NCBI GenBank assembly: GCA_902592965.1
Contig: CACJGL010000010.1
Coordinates: 1 to 40,260, forward strand
Source: an uncultured Pelagibacteraceae bacterium
GTDB taxonomy: Bacteria > Pseudomonadota > Alphaproteobacteria > Pelagibacterales > Pelagibacteraceae
Reading direction: 5' to 3'
Length of the DNA: 40,260 bases
Position numbers and translations under genes: made by a program
Notes under the pieces: model-generated
Databases searched by the model: none
What the model was told of the DNA's origin: nothing
Seen by the model: only the letters and a program-made list of their open reading frames with translations
Shown here: in pieces, positions 7,666-14,552 of the stretch
Numbering within the stretch: position 1 is the stretch's first letter
How the letters are laid out: the number at the start of each line of letters is the position of its first letter

Positions 7666-8109
7666 TTAGTGACAAGCAATATTATATTTTTTTAATCTCC
7701 AATAATTGTATGGCCATGGAGTTAAAAATCCAACTAAAAGCATTATTGGTACTACCCACCAATTTAAAATGGCTCCACCTGTTAAAATTACATCTGTGAG
7801 GTTCATGGCTATTTCCATACTGACCATTGATATAAAGCTCATACCAAGCGCAGTCTTTAATGCTTTGGAAAAATCAAGTTTTTGTCTTAACAAAATTATA
7901 GTTTCTAAAATAATACTTGTAATCAAACCATTGATAATTGCTAAAGTCATAATAGCTAAAACAGGCCAGGGAATTCCTGTTATCTGAAAATACAATATAG
8001 TTCCAAAGTCACCAATTGCACAGCCTAGTAAACACCAAGCAGTATTTTTTGCGCTTCTTTTCCAAGTATGCTTGCATGACCAATTAAAATTAATTGCTTC
8101 TGAACTCAT
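7666..8109 (-). CDS. DUF4396-type membrane protein
   Basis: The 147-residue protein has three or four hydrophobic segments. The opening WSCKHTWKRSAKNTAWCLLG and the end YWRLKKYNIACH, with paired Cys/His residues at both ends, match my memory of the DUF4396 family. Cys/His ends could bind a metal or haem, which is inference. The start overlaps the stop of the cytochrome c gene by 4 bases (ATGA), indicating a tight operon with two periplasmic cytochromes. The next gene, an ABC ATPase, begins 33 bases later. Function unknown. Confidence 0.6.
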   Translation of the reverse strand: MSSEAINFNWSCKHTWKRSAKNTAWCLLGCAIGDFGTILYFQITGIPWPVLAIMTLAIINGLITSIILETIILLRQKLDFSKALKTALGMSFISMVSMEIAMNLTDVILTGGAILNWWVVPIMLLVGFLTPWPYNYWRLKKYNIACH

Positions 8110-8534
8110 TGTTTGCTCATTTCTAAATGATATTCATAAATATCATCTTTCCAATAAGATTTAATGTACGAAAGAATGTTATCAATACCTTCATCACTTA
8201 TTTTGTCACCAAAACCCATCATCTTGCCTTCATAATTTTTTATCAATTTAGCAAATCCATACTTTATCATTCTATGTAGTAACTCATCTGTATGATGCCA
8301 AGTATGACCAGTTCCATTTAAAGGGGGTGCTTTTCTATGCCCATCTTCATCTAAACCTTGCCAATTTGTAGCTCCAGCTAAATTTGCTTGGTGACAAGAA
8401 ACACAATATTGATTGTATAATATCTTGCCATTTTTAATTGCTTCTAATGAATCTCTTGTTATGGGGTAGTGCGAATGAGAGAAAGCAGTATCTGCATAAA
8501 ATAAAACAATAAGAATAAAAAAATACTTTTTCAT
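8106..8534 (-). CDS. Periplasmic cytochrome c (class I)
   Basis: The 142-residue protein has a signal peptide (MKKYFFILIVLFYADTAFS). One haem-attachment site, CVSCH, lies at residues 44-48, and a likely axial methionine is in GKMMGFG (about 103-109). This is a mono-haem electron carrier or the electron-accepting subunit of a periplasmic oxidoreductase. The start overlaps the cytochrome c' stop as TAATG, and the end overlaps the DUF4396 gene by 4 bases, so all three should be translated together. Several extra histidines lie between the haem site and the methionine (HRKAPPLNGTGHTWHH), which is unusual and might bind a metal. Confidence 0.85.
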   Translation of the reverse strand: MKKYFFILIVLFYADTAFSHSHYPITRDSLEAIKNGKILYNQYCVSCHQANLAGATNWQGLDEDGHRKAPPLNGTGHTWHHTDELLHRMIKYGFAKLIKNYEGKMMGFGDKISDEGIDNILSYIKSYWKDDIYEYHLEMSKQ

Positions 8535-8998
8535 TAGTGTGGAGCCCTATATCTGCTATGACAAGCTTTACAGCTCGACCACATATATTGTTTCAAAGCT
8601 GCTCTAAAATCATCTTGGTCTTCGATAATTGAAGCTAGCTTTATCATTTGATCAGATGATTTTTTCATTAGAGCATTAAATTCATCTTTTTCTTCCCAAA
8701 TAATTGGTAAAGCCTCTGTTCCATGTCCCTCTTTTGTATTTTCTGGAAATAAATTTAGTAATTCTAAATAATTATCACTCATTCTAATCATCAGTTTTTT
8801 TGAGTCCTCAATTTCAACTTCGTTAAGTAAAATACTAATTCTTTTTGCTAGTTTATAATTTTGACTGAATAAAGATTTTCTTTTCTTTATAATGTCTTTT
8901 GCACTTTCTTCTGATAAAACATTAGAATTAAATGAAAAAGAAAGTGCTGCAATAAACATTATTTTGAAAATATTATTTATTTTTATAAAATAGCTCAT
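8534..8998 (-). CDS. Cytochrome c'-like (class II) protein
   Basis: The 154-residue product has a hydrophobic leader (about residues 10-28) and a mainly helical body. The haem site CKACH lies 8 residues from the C terminus (143-147), as expected for class II cytochromes of the four-helix-bundle type. These bind haem at the end of the last helix and are linked to NO handling or electron transfer. I chose the start at 8998, since the upstream 19 codons of a longer reading lie inside the divergent b561 gene and would spoil the signal peptide. The start codon shares bases with the b561 start (CATG). First gene of the run that includes cytochrome c and the DUF4396 protein. Confidence 0.75.
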   Translation of the reverse strand: MSYFIKINNIFKIMFIAALSFSFNSNVLSEESAKDIIKKRKSLFSQNYKLAKRISILLNEVEIEDSKKLMIRMSDNYLELLNLFPENTKEGHGTEALPIIWEEKDEFNALMKKSSDQMIKLASIIEDQDDFRAALKQYMWSSCKACHSRYRAPH

Positions 8999-9524
8999 GT
9001 CGAATAGTATAACATTACAATATAGTTGGTTAGCTAAATTTTTCCATTGGTTCACTTTGCTCCTTCTAATTGCTCAGATACCAATGGGGTTTATTTTAGT
9101 CAGATTGGATTTTTCGGATTTAAGAATAACTATAGAAAATGTGCACGTAATTGTTGGGATATCTATATTTTACATAACTCTATTTAGGTTAATTTATAAA
9201 TTTTTTAGCAAGTCCCCAAAACTAATGCCTGAGGCATTCTTTGGACAAAACTTGATTGCGAAATTGAATCATTTCGCTCTTTATGTCGCACTTTTAACAA
9301 TAACAACATCAGGAATTTTAAAAAAGCTATTTAATGGTGAAAAACTAAATTTTTTTATTTTTAAATTAAGGATTGAAGATAACTTTGATTTAGCAGATCA
9401 ATTTTACAATGTTCACGTTATTTCAAATTATACATTAATAGTTTTAATCTCATTGCATATTTTTGCAGTTTTGTTTCATCAAATATTTTTGAAAGAAAAC
9501 ATCTTGAAAAGAATGACCAGATAA
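8997..9524 (+). CDS. Cytochrome b561 family membrane protein
   Basis: The 175-residue protein has four membrane helices. Histidines at 17 (KFFHWF), 50 (ENVHVIVG), 92 (LNHFALY) and 140/154 (NVHVI, SLHIF) fit the two-haem pattern of the bacterial b561/YceJ family. It would pass electrons between the quinone pool and periplasmic partners. The start is the usual b561 opening (YSWLAKFFHWFT) and overlaps the start of divergent cytochrome c'. The thioredoxin-like gene follows 13 bases downstream. The c', c and b561 genes plausibly form one redox chain. Confidence 0.85.
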   Translation: MSNSITLQYSWLAKFFHWFTLLLLIAQIPMGFILVRLDFSDLRITIENVHVIVGISIFYITLFRLIYKFFSKSPKLMPEAFFGQNLIAKLNHFALYVALLTITTSGILKKLFNGEKLNFFIFKLRIEDNFDLADQFYNVHVISNYTLIVLISLHIFAVLFHQIFLKENILKRMTR

Positions 9525-9537
9525 TTAAATTGAGCTC

Positions 9538-9912
9538 ATGAAAAAATATTTTGTCTTTTTTATTTTATTCTTGATACCAAATATCTCATTTGGTTTTGAA
9601 AAAACCACAAACTTTGATCTGAAAAAATTATTTGAAATTCAAAAATCTGGTAAAACAATTGTTATTAATTCTTGGAATGAATATTGTTCAACTTGCGCAG
9701 CACAAACAAAAGTTTTCGATCAAGCAATGAAAGACTTTAAGGATGTAGAATTTTTATTCTATGAGCAAACAGAACATGAAGATATTGCTAAAGCTTTAGG
9801 TGTAAATTATTGGACTACAATAGTAGTTTTTAAAGGTGAAAGTGAAGTAGCAAGAGAAATTGGTTTAACTGACAAAGACCAAATATATAATTTAATAAAC
9901 AAAGGGATATAA
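9538..9912 (+). CDS. Periplasmic thioredoxin-fold protein
   Basis: The 124-residue protein has a signal peptide (MKKYFVFFILFLIPNISFG) and one thioredoxin-like domain. The active-site motif is CSTC (C50, C53) in WNEYCSTCAAQ. A cis-proline is not obvious: the usual TxPT position reads YWTTIVVF, so the fold may be divergent. Likely role is thiol reduction or maturation of extracytoplasmic proteins, perhaps apocytochrome thiols given the cytochrome neighbours. It is the second gene of the b561 pair. Confidence 0.7.
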   Translation: MKKYFVFFILFLIPNISFGFEKTTNFDLKKLFEIQKSGKTIVINSWNEYCSTCAAQTKVFDQAMKDFKDVEFLFYEQTEHEDIAKALGVNYWTTIVVFKGESEVAREIGLTDKDQIYNLINKGI

Positions 9913-9946
9913 TTCCTTTTTACCTCCCCTTTCGAGGAGGTGAATT
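9911..9946 (+). other. Two-tier RNA hairpin after the thioredoxin-like gene
   Basis: AATTC (9911-9915) pairs with GAATT (9942-9946), and inside it ACCTCC (9922-9927) pairs with GGAGGT (9936-9941). There is no U-run after it, so it is not a standard terminator. It may stabilise the mRNA end or start a small RNA or leader. Confidence 0.4.
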
Positions 9947-9967
9947 CAACAAAAAAGAGAGAAATAA

Positions 9968-10075
9968 ATGAATGTTAAATTCAGGAATAATTTTTTAAAT
10001 TATGACTGCTATATAGAATTAATTTTTTTTTTGTCAATTTATGAAAAAGCAAGAAAAATTAGGGATTTTAATTAA
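9968..10075 (+). CDS. Possible 35-residue small protein
   Basis: An ATG frame starting MNVKFRNNFLNYDCYIEL ends RKIRDFN. It fills most of the gap between the thioredoxin-like gene and ald, and overlaps the ald end by 8 bases. GAGAG about 6-10 bases upstream is a weak ribosome site. The composition (Y, D, C and mixed charges) looks more protein-like than the poly-K/N/I runs expected by chance in this DNA. Still, a frame this short can be random. Function unknown. Confidence 0.3.
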   Translation: MNVKFRNNFLNYDCYIELIFFLSIYEKARKIRDFN

Positions 10076-11186
10076 ACAATGCTTTTTGAGCTGGTAAATA
10101 ATCATGACCAAATACATCAGCTACAGCTTTATGAGTAACACCTCCTTTAAATATATTTAATCCTGCTTGAAAATTTTGATCATCATTTAAAGCTTTTAAG
10201 TAACCATCTTTTGCTAATTTAGATAAAAAAGGAAGTGTTGCTTTATTCAATGCAATTGTTGATGTTCTAGGAACACCACCGGGCATATTTGCAACGCAAT
10301 AATGAATTATATCATCTATTATAAAAGTTGGTTCTGCAAAAGTAGTCGGTTTACTGGTTTCAACACATCCTCCTTGATCAATTGCAACATCTACAATTAC
10401 TGATCCCCTTTTCATTTTTTTTAACATATTCTTTGTAACTAATTTTGGTGCCTCAGCACCCGGTATCAAAACTCCACCTACTAACAAATCACATTCAGAA
10501 ATTAATTTTTCTAAATCAGTTTTATCGCTTAAGTTGGGAATTATTTTGTCTCCAAATATTTGGGAAAGTTCGTTTAATCTTTTTTCAGATTTATCTACAA
10601 TATTAACCTTGGCTTTCATGCCTGTTGCAATTATAGCAGCATTTTCTCCTACAACTCCACCTCCAAGTATAACTACATTTCCAGGCTCTACACCAGGAGC
10701 TCCTCCTAACAAAAGACCACGGCCTTTTTGATTTTTTTCTAAACAATGTGCACCCGCTTGTACTGACATTCTTCCAGCTACTGCACTCATTGGTGCTAAC
10801 AAAGGAAGTCTTCCGTTATTATCTGTGACTGTTTCATAAGCGATGCATATTGATTTGCTGTCTATTAAACCTTGTGTCAGTTCCTTGGCTGCAGCAAGAT
10901 GAAGATACGTAAAGACAACTTGATTTTCTTTTATCATTCTTACTTCGCTAGATTGTGGCTCTTTGACTTTAACAATGATGTCGGAGTCGTTAAATATATC
11001 TTCAGCTGTATTAACTATTTTTGCTCCACTTGATACGTAATGATCGTTTTCAAATCCTGCTTCAAAACCTCCGTTATTTTCAATTAAAACTTCGTGGCCA
11101 TTAGAAGTTAATGTCTTTACGCTTTCGGGAGTGAGTCCAATTCTATTTTCTTGAGGCTTTATTTCTTTTGGAACCCCGATTTTCAT
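10068..11186 (-). CDS. ald: Alanine dehydrogenase
   Basis: The 372-residue product has the standard Ald length. It opens MKIGVPKEIKPQENRIGLTP, the family start, and has TYLHLAAAKELT with the catalytic-region histidine near residue 96. The NAD-binding glycine motif VILGGGVVGENAA is near 172, and a late HYCVANMPGGVPRTS signature is present. It oxidises alanine to pyruvate and ammonium with NAD. The gene is 9 bases after the aminotransferase gene. Together they can deaminate an amine: pyruvate takes the amino group, and Ald regenerates pyruvate and releases ammonium. This is the known partnership in taurine catabolism (Tpa plus Ald). Confidence 0.95.
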   Translation of the reverse strand: MKIGVPKEIKPQENRIGLTPESVKTLTSNGHEVLIENNGGFEAGFENDHYVSSGAKIVNTAEDIFNDSDIIVKVKEPQSSEVRMIKENQVVFTYLHLAAAKELTQGLIDSKSICIAYETVTDNNGRLPLLAPMSAVAGRMSVQAGAHCLEKNQKGRGLLLGGAPGVEPGNVVILGGGVVGENAAIIATGMKAKVNIVDKSEKRLNELSQIFGDKIIPNLSDKTDLEKLISECDLLVGGVLIPGAEAPKLVTKNMLKKMKRGSVIVDVAIDQGGCVETSKPTTFAEPTFIIDDIIHYCVANMPGGVPRTSTIALNKATLPFLSKLAKDGYLKALNDDQNFQAGLNIFKGGVTHKAVADVFGHDYLPAQKALFN

Positions 11187-11195
11187 AGAATTAAA

Positions 11196-12557
11196 TTAAT
11201 TTTTTTTGCTTTTTGAATAGTTTGTAATACCAGTTCTTAGTTTCTCGATTATTTCATCAATATGTTTTTTTTCACAGATAAACATTGGAGCAATAATTAA
11301 ACAATCTCCTGTCGCTTTAAAGTTAACTCCTGCATCATAACAGTGTTTGAAACATGTAAATCCTGCTGCGCCAGGTTTTTTATGCATTTTAATATCAATA
11401 CCACCCATCATTCCATAACCTCTTATGTTATCAACAACATCAATATCTTTTAAAGACATTAAACCTTCTTGGAAATATGGAGATAAATTTTTTGCTCTAT
11501 TAAAGATATCATCTTTTTCAAAAATATCTTGAACCGCTAAGCCTGCAGCTACTGAGACAGGAATACCAGAGTAAGTGTAACCATGAAATAATTCTATTGT
11601 TCCTTTTGGAGATCCATCCATAACTGTGTCATAAATTTCTTCTTTACACGCAACTGCACCTAAAGGACTTATTCCATTTGTTGTAGCTTTAGCCATTGTT
11701 ATAATATCAGGTGTAACTCCGTATTCTTGAGATGCAAAAGGCGAACCTGTTCTTCCCCAACCTGTAATAACTTCGTCAAAAACTAATAAAATACCATGCT
11801 TATCGCAAATTTCTCTTAGTCTTTGCAAATATCCTTTTGGTGGAACTAAAGTTCCTGTTGATCCAGCAATTGGTTCAACAATGCAAGCTGCTATATTTTC
11901 TGAGCCAAAATTTGTACAAATTCTCTCAAGGTCTTCTGCCATTTCCGCACCAGTTTCAGGTTGACCAGAAACAAATTTATGTTCTGGTAAATGTGTATGT
12001 CTCATGTGAAGAACACCTGGCATCAAAACATTGGCAAATGTTTTCACGTTGTTAATCATTCCGCCAACAGAAGTAGCTCCGATATTCATTCCATGATAGC
12101 CTCTTTCTCTTCCAACAAACCTAAATCTATGTCCTTCACCTCTTGCTTTATGATATGCAACTGCAATTTTTATTGCAGTCTCAACAGCAGTAGATCCACA
12201 AATTGTATAAAAAATTCTATTTAAATTCCCTGGTGTATGTTTTGAAATTTTTGTTGCAAGTTCAAATGAACCTCCAAAACCTTGTTGAAATGGTTGAGCA
12301 TAGTCTAATTTTTTTAATTGATTTGTAATTGCATTAATAATTTCTTCTCTTCCATGACCTAAAGGATTACAAAATAATCCCGAGCTTGCATCTATCTGAG
12401 TTTGACCTTGATGATTTTTTAAATAAACACCTTTTGCTTCTACAATTAATCTTGGAGACTCTTTAAAATCTCTATTGGATGTAAATGGCATCCAATGTTC
12501 ATTTAAAGAATTTGGTATTTGAGGTTTTTCTGAACTCATAATTATGTTTTGATTCAT
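11196..12557 (-). CDS. tpa: Omega-amino acid:pyruvate aminotransferase, probably taurine:pyruvate aminotransferase
   Basis: The 453-residue class-III aminotransferase carries the PLP-binding lysine K290 (ITMAKATTNG) and the cofactor aspartate in VFDEVITGWGRTG (D261). FHGYTYSGIPVSVAAGLA near residue 325 is typical of omega-amino acid:pyruvate enzymes. Substrates in this group include taurine, beta-alanine and hypotaurine. Taurine is favoured because the divergent neighbour is tauABC and the next gene is ald, the normal partner of Tpa. A second ATG six codons in (12539) is an alternative start. The adjoining 173-base divergent gap probably holds promoters for both this operon and tauABC. Confidence 0.8.
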   Translation of the reverse strand: MNQNIIMSSEKPQIPNSLNEHWMPFTSNRDFKESPRLIVEAKGVYLKNHQGQTQIDASSGLFCNPLGHGREEIINAITNQLKKLDYAQPFQQGFGGSFELATKISKHTPGNLNRIFYTICGSTAVETAIKIAVAYHKARGEGHRFRFVGRERGYHGMNIGATSVGGMINNVKTFANVLMPGVLHMRHTHLPEHKFVSGQPETGAEMAEDLERICTNFGSENIAACIVEPIAGSTGTLVPPKGYLQRLREICDKHGILLVFDEVITGWGRTGSPFASQEYGVTPDIITMAKATTNGISPLGAVACKEEIYDTVMDGSPKGTIELFHGYTYSGIPVSVAAGLAVQDIFEKDDIFNRAKNLSPYFQEGLMSLKDIDVVDNIRGYGMMGGIDIKMHKKPGAAGFTCFKHCYDAGVNFKATGDCLIIAPMFICEKKHIDEIIEKLRTGITNYSKSKKN

Positions 12558-12616
12558 AGACTAATTATATAAATTAACCAGTAAATTTTAGTCATACTTG
12601 CTATGTTAAATGACCG

Positions 12617-12629
12617 CAACTATAGGTTG
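12617..12629. promoter_or_regulatory. Short inverted repeat in the tpa-tauA divergent gap
   Basis: CAAC-TATAG-GTTG lies about midway in the 173-base gap (12558-12730) between tpa and tauA. It could be an operator for coordinated taurine control, but arms of 4 bases are weak evidence. Otherwise the gap is plain A+T-rich DNA. Confidence 0.2.
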
Positions 12630-12730
12630 TAACTTATGACTTTTGAAGCCTGTGTAATTTATTCATCATTTACTTAAAACAAAATTTAAACTTAAATATC
12701 GATAATTAAATTTAATTAACAGGAGATGAA

Positions 12731-13672
12731 ATGAAAAAAATAGTTAGTTTCATTTTAGGAAGTTTATTTGCTCTAAACTTAACAATCACAGCAGCAAACT
12801 CTGCTGCGAACGAAGTTAGAGTTGCATACTTTCTAGAGTGGCCAAGTCCAAATTTAGAGGACATGCAAAAAAAGAATTTTGCTAAAGCTTTAGGAGTTCC
12901 AGTAAAATGGACAAACTTCACAAATGGTGGAGCAATGACAGATGCAATGTTAGCAGGAGATATTGATATTTCTTACTCACAAGGTTTAGTACCATTTATT
13001 AATGCTGTAAAATCAAATGCACCTATCAAATTAGTTGATATTGCAATGGAATACGGAATGGGTGGAACAACTTGTGTAACATCTAATGCATCAGGAATAA
13101 CAAAAGCAAATGCAACTGAATTAGAAGGTAAAAAAGTTGCTGTTCCGTTAGGTACTATGGCTGAGTACGTTTTCGACGAAAGTATGAAAGTTGTCGGAGC
13201 TGACAGAAGCAAAATGGATATTATTCAAATGGATCCAGAAGAAGGTGCGGCTGCATTAGTAAGTGGAGATGTAGTGATGGCATGTTTATTTGGTGGTAAT
13301 TCTATCAAAGCTGCGGTTGCTGTAGGATCAAGACTTTTAACAGTTCAAGAAGCAAGAGATGCAGGTATTTTAGGAATAGATATAACTTCTGTAACAGACA
13401 AGTTTATGAAGGAAAATCCTGGAATGTTGAGAACTTTTATTGAAGTAACTCATGAAGCTAATGAAAGATATAGAAATGGAAAAAGTGATATGAATTCTAT
13501 GTCAAAAGCTTCAGAAATGAAAATTGCTGATATGAAAGACACTTTAAGTGGTTTCAAATTCTTAACTCCAGAAGAAACTAAAAAATCTATGGAAAGTGGA
13601 AACTTAGATGCATTCTTAAAAGGAATGGGAACTCCAGGTGGAGCAGTAGACACTAGTTTCTTACCTTTATAA
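12731..13672 (+). CDS. tauA: Taurine ABC transporter substrate-binding protein
   Basis: The 313-residue protein has a signal peptide (MKKIVSFILGSLFALNLTITAANSA). The body has the NMT1/SsuA-like fold: RVAYFLEWPSPN at the start of the mature protein, a GDIDISYSQGLVPF segment (about 77-90), and GKKVAVPLGTMAEYVFD near residue 135. The family binds alkylsulfonates, taurine or similar compounds in the periplasm. AGGAGATGA just before the ATG is one of the clearest ribosome sites in the window. A strong hairpin terminator follows, then tauB and tauC, so tauA should be made in excess over the membrane parts. Divergent tpa-ald supports taurine. Confidence 0.85.
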   Translation: MKKIVSFILGSLFALNLTITAANSAANEVRVAYFLEWPSPNLEDMQKKNFAKALGVPVKWTNFTNGGAMTDAMLAGDIDISYSQGLVPFINAVKSNAPIKLVDIAMEYGMGGTTCVTSNASGITKANATELEGKKVAVPLGTMAEYVFDESMKVVGADRSKMDIIQMDPEEGAAALVSGDVVMACLFGGNSIKAAVAVGSRLLTVQEARDAGILGIDITSVTDKFMKENPGMLRTFIEVTHEANERYRNGKSDMNSMSKASEMKIADMKDTLSGFKFLTPEETKKSMESGNLDAFLKGMGTPGGAVDTSFLPL

Positions 13673-13691
13673 TTTAAAGATTAGAATAATT

Positions 13692-13727
13692 AAATAGGCG
13701 CCAATTTTATTGGTGCCTATTTTTTTA
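13692..13727 (+). terminator. Hairpin terminator/attenuator between tauA and tauB
   Basis: Arms AATAGGCGCCAAT and ATTGGTGCCTATT (13693-13705, 13709-13721) pair over 13 positions with one G.U pair and are followed by a run of T. This is a partial terminator, the usual way to raise binding-protein levels above those of tauBC. Confidence 0.85.
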
Positions 13728-13754
13728 AGTAAATATTTTATATAAAGTCAACTA

Positions 13755-14552
13755 ATGAGTGATTTAATATCTCAAAACTTAAACATGATTTTCAAAACTC
13801 CAAAAGGAGAGACTGTTCATGCTTTAAAAGATTTAAATTTCAAATTAAAAAAAGGAGAACTGTTAACTGTTCTTGGGCCCTCTGGTTGTGGAAAAACAAC
13901 TTTATTAAATATTGCAGCTGGTTTCTTAAGACCAACATCTGGAAATATAACTTTGAATGGTAAAGAAATTGATGGACCTGGAGTTGAAAGAGGCATGGTT
14001 TTTCAACAAGGTGCATTATTCGAATGGTTGACTGTTGCAGAGAACGTAAACTTTGGTCTTAGAATGAAAAAAAAAGATCCTATAGAAACTTCGAAAAAAG
14101 TTGATGAGTGGCTGGAGATTGTTGGCTTAAAAGGATTTGGAAATACCCCAACATATCAATTATCTGGAGGAATGCAGCAAAGAGTAGCTCTTGCAAGATG
14201 TTTAATCAATGATCCTGATTTGATTTTAATGGATGAGCCTTTAGGTGCTCTTGATGCTTTAACAAGAGAAAAAATGCAATCTTTAGTTTTGAAAATTTGG
14301 AAAGAAACTGGAAAAACAATTATTTTAATTACGCACTCGGTTGAGGAAGCACTACTGCTTGGTGAAAGGTTGTATGTAATGGCACCAAGACCAGGTAGGA
14401 TACATAAAGAATATAATCTTCCATTTGCAGAGATGGGATTAAAAGAAGATTTAAGAGAAATAAAAAAAAATAAAGATTTTTCATCAAAAAGAGAAGAAAT
14501 TTTATCCATGATTTGGAACATGGAGGAAGAAATTATGGGAAAAGAAAATTAA
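13755..14552 (+). CDS. tauB: Taurine ABC transporter ATPase
   Basis: The 265-residue product is a full importer ATPase: Walker A GPSGCGKTT (41-49), Q-loop VFQQGALFEWLTV, signature LSGGMQQRVALARC, Walker B LILMDEPLGALD and switch ILITHSVEEAL. It belongs to the SsuB/TauB group. It pairs with TauC, whose start codon follows its stop directly with no gap. Confidence 0.9.
   Translation: MSDLISQNLNMIFKTPKGETVHALKDLNFKLKKGELLTVLGPSGCGKTTLLNIAAGFLRPTSGNITLNGKEIDGPGVERGMVFQQGALFEWLTVAENVNFGLRMKKKDPIETSKKVDEWLEIVGLKGFGNTPTYQLSGGMQQRVALARCLINDPDLILMDEPLGALDALTREKMQSLVLKIWKETGKTIILITHSVEEALLLGERLYVMAPRPGRIHKEYNLPFAEMGLKEDLREIKKNKDFSSKREEILSMIWNMEEEIMGKEN

Noticed and set aside
11837-12224. Open frames opposite the aminotransferase gene
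   Set aside because: Antisense shadows, low-complexity composition, no ribosome site.
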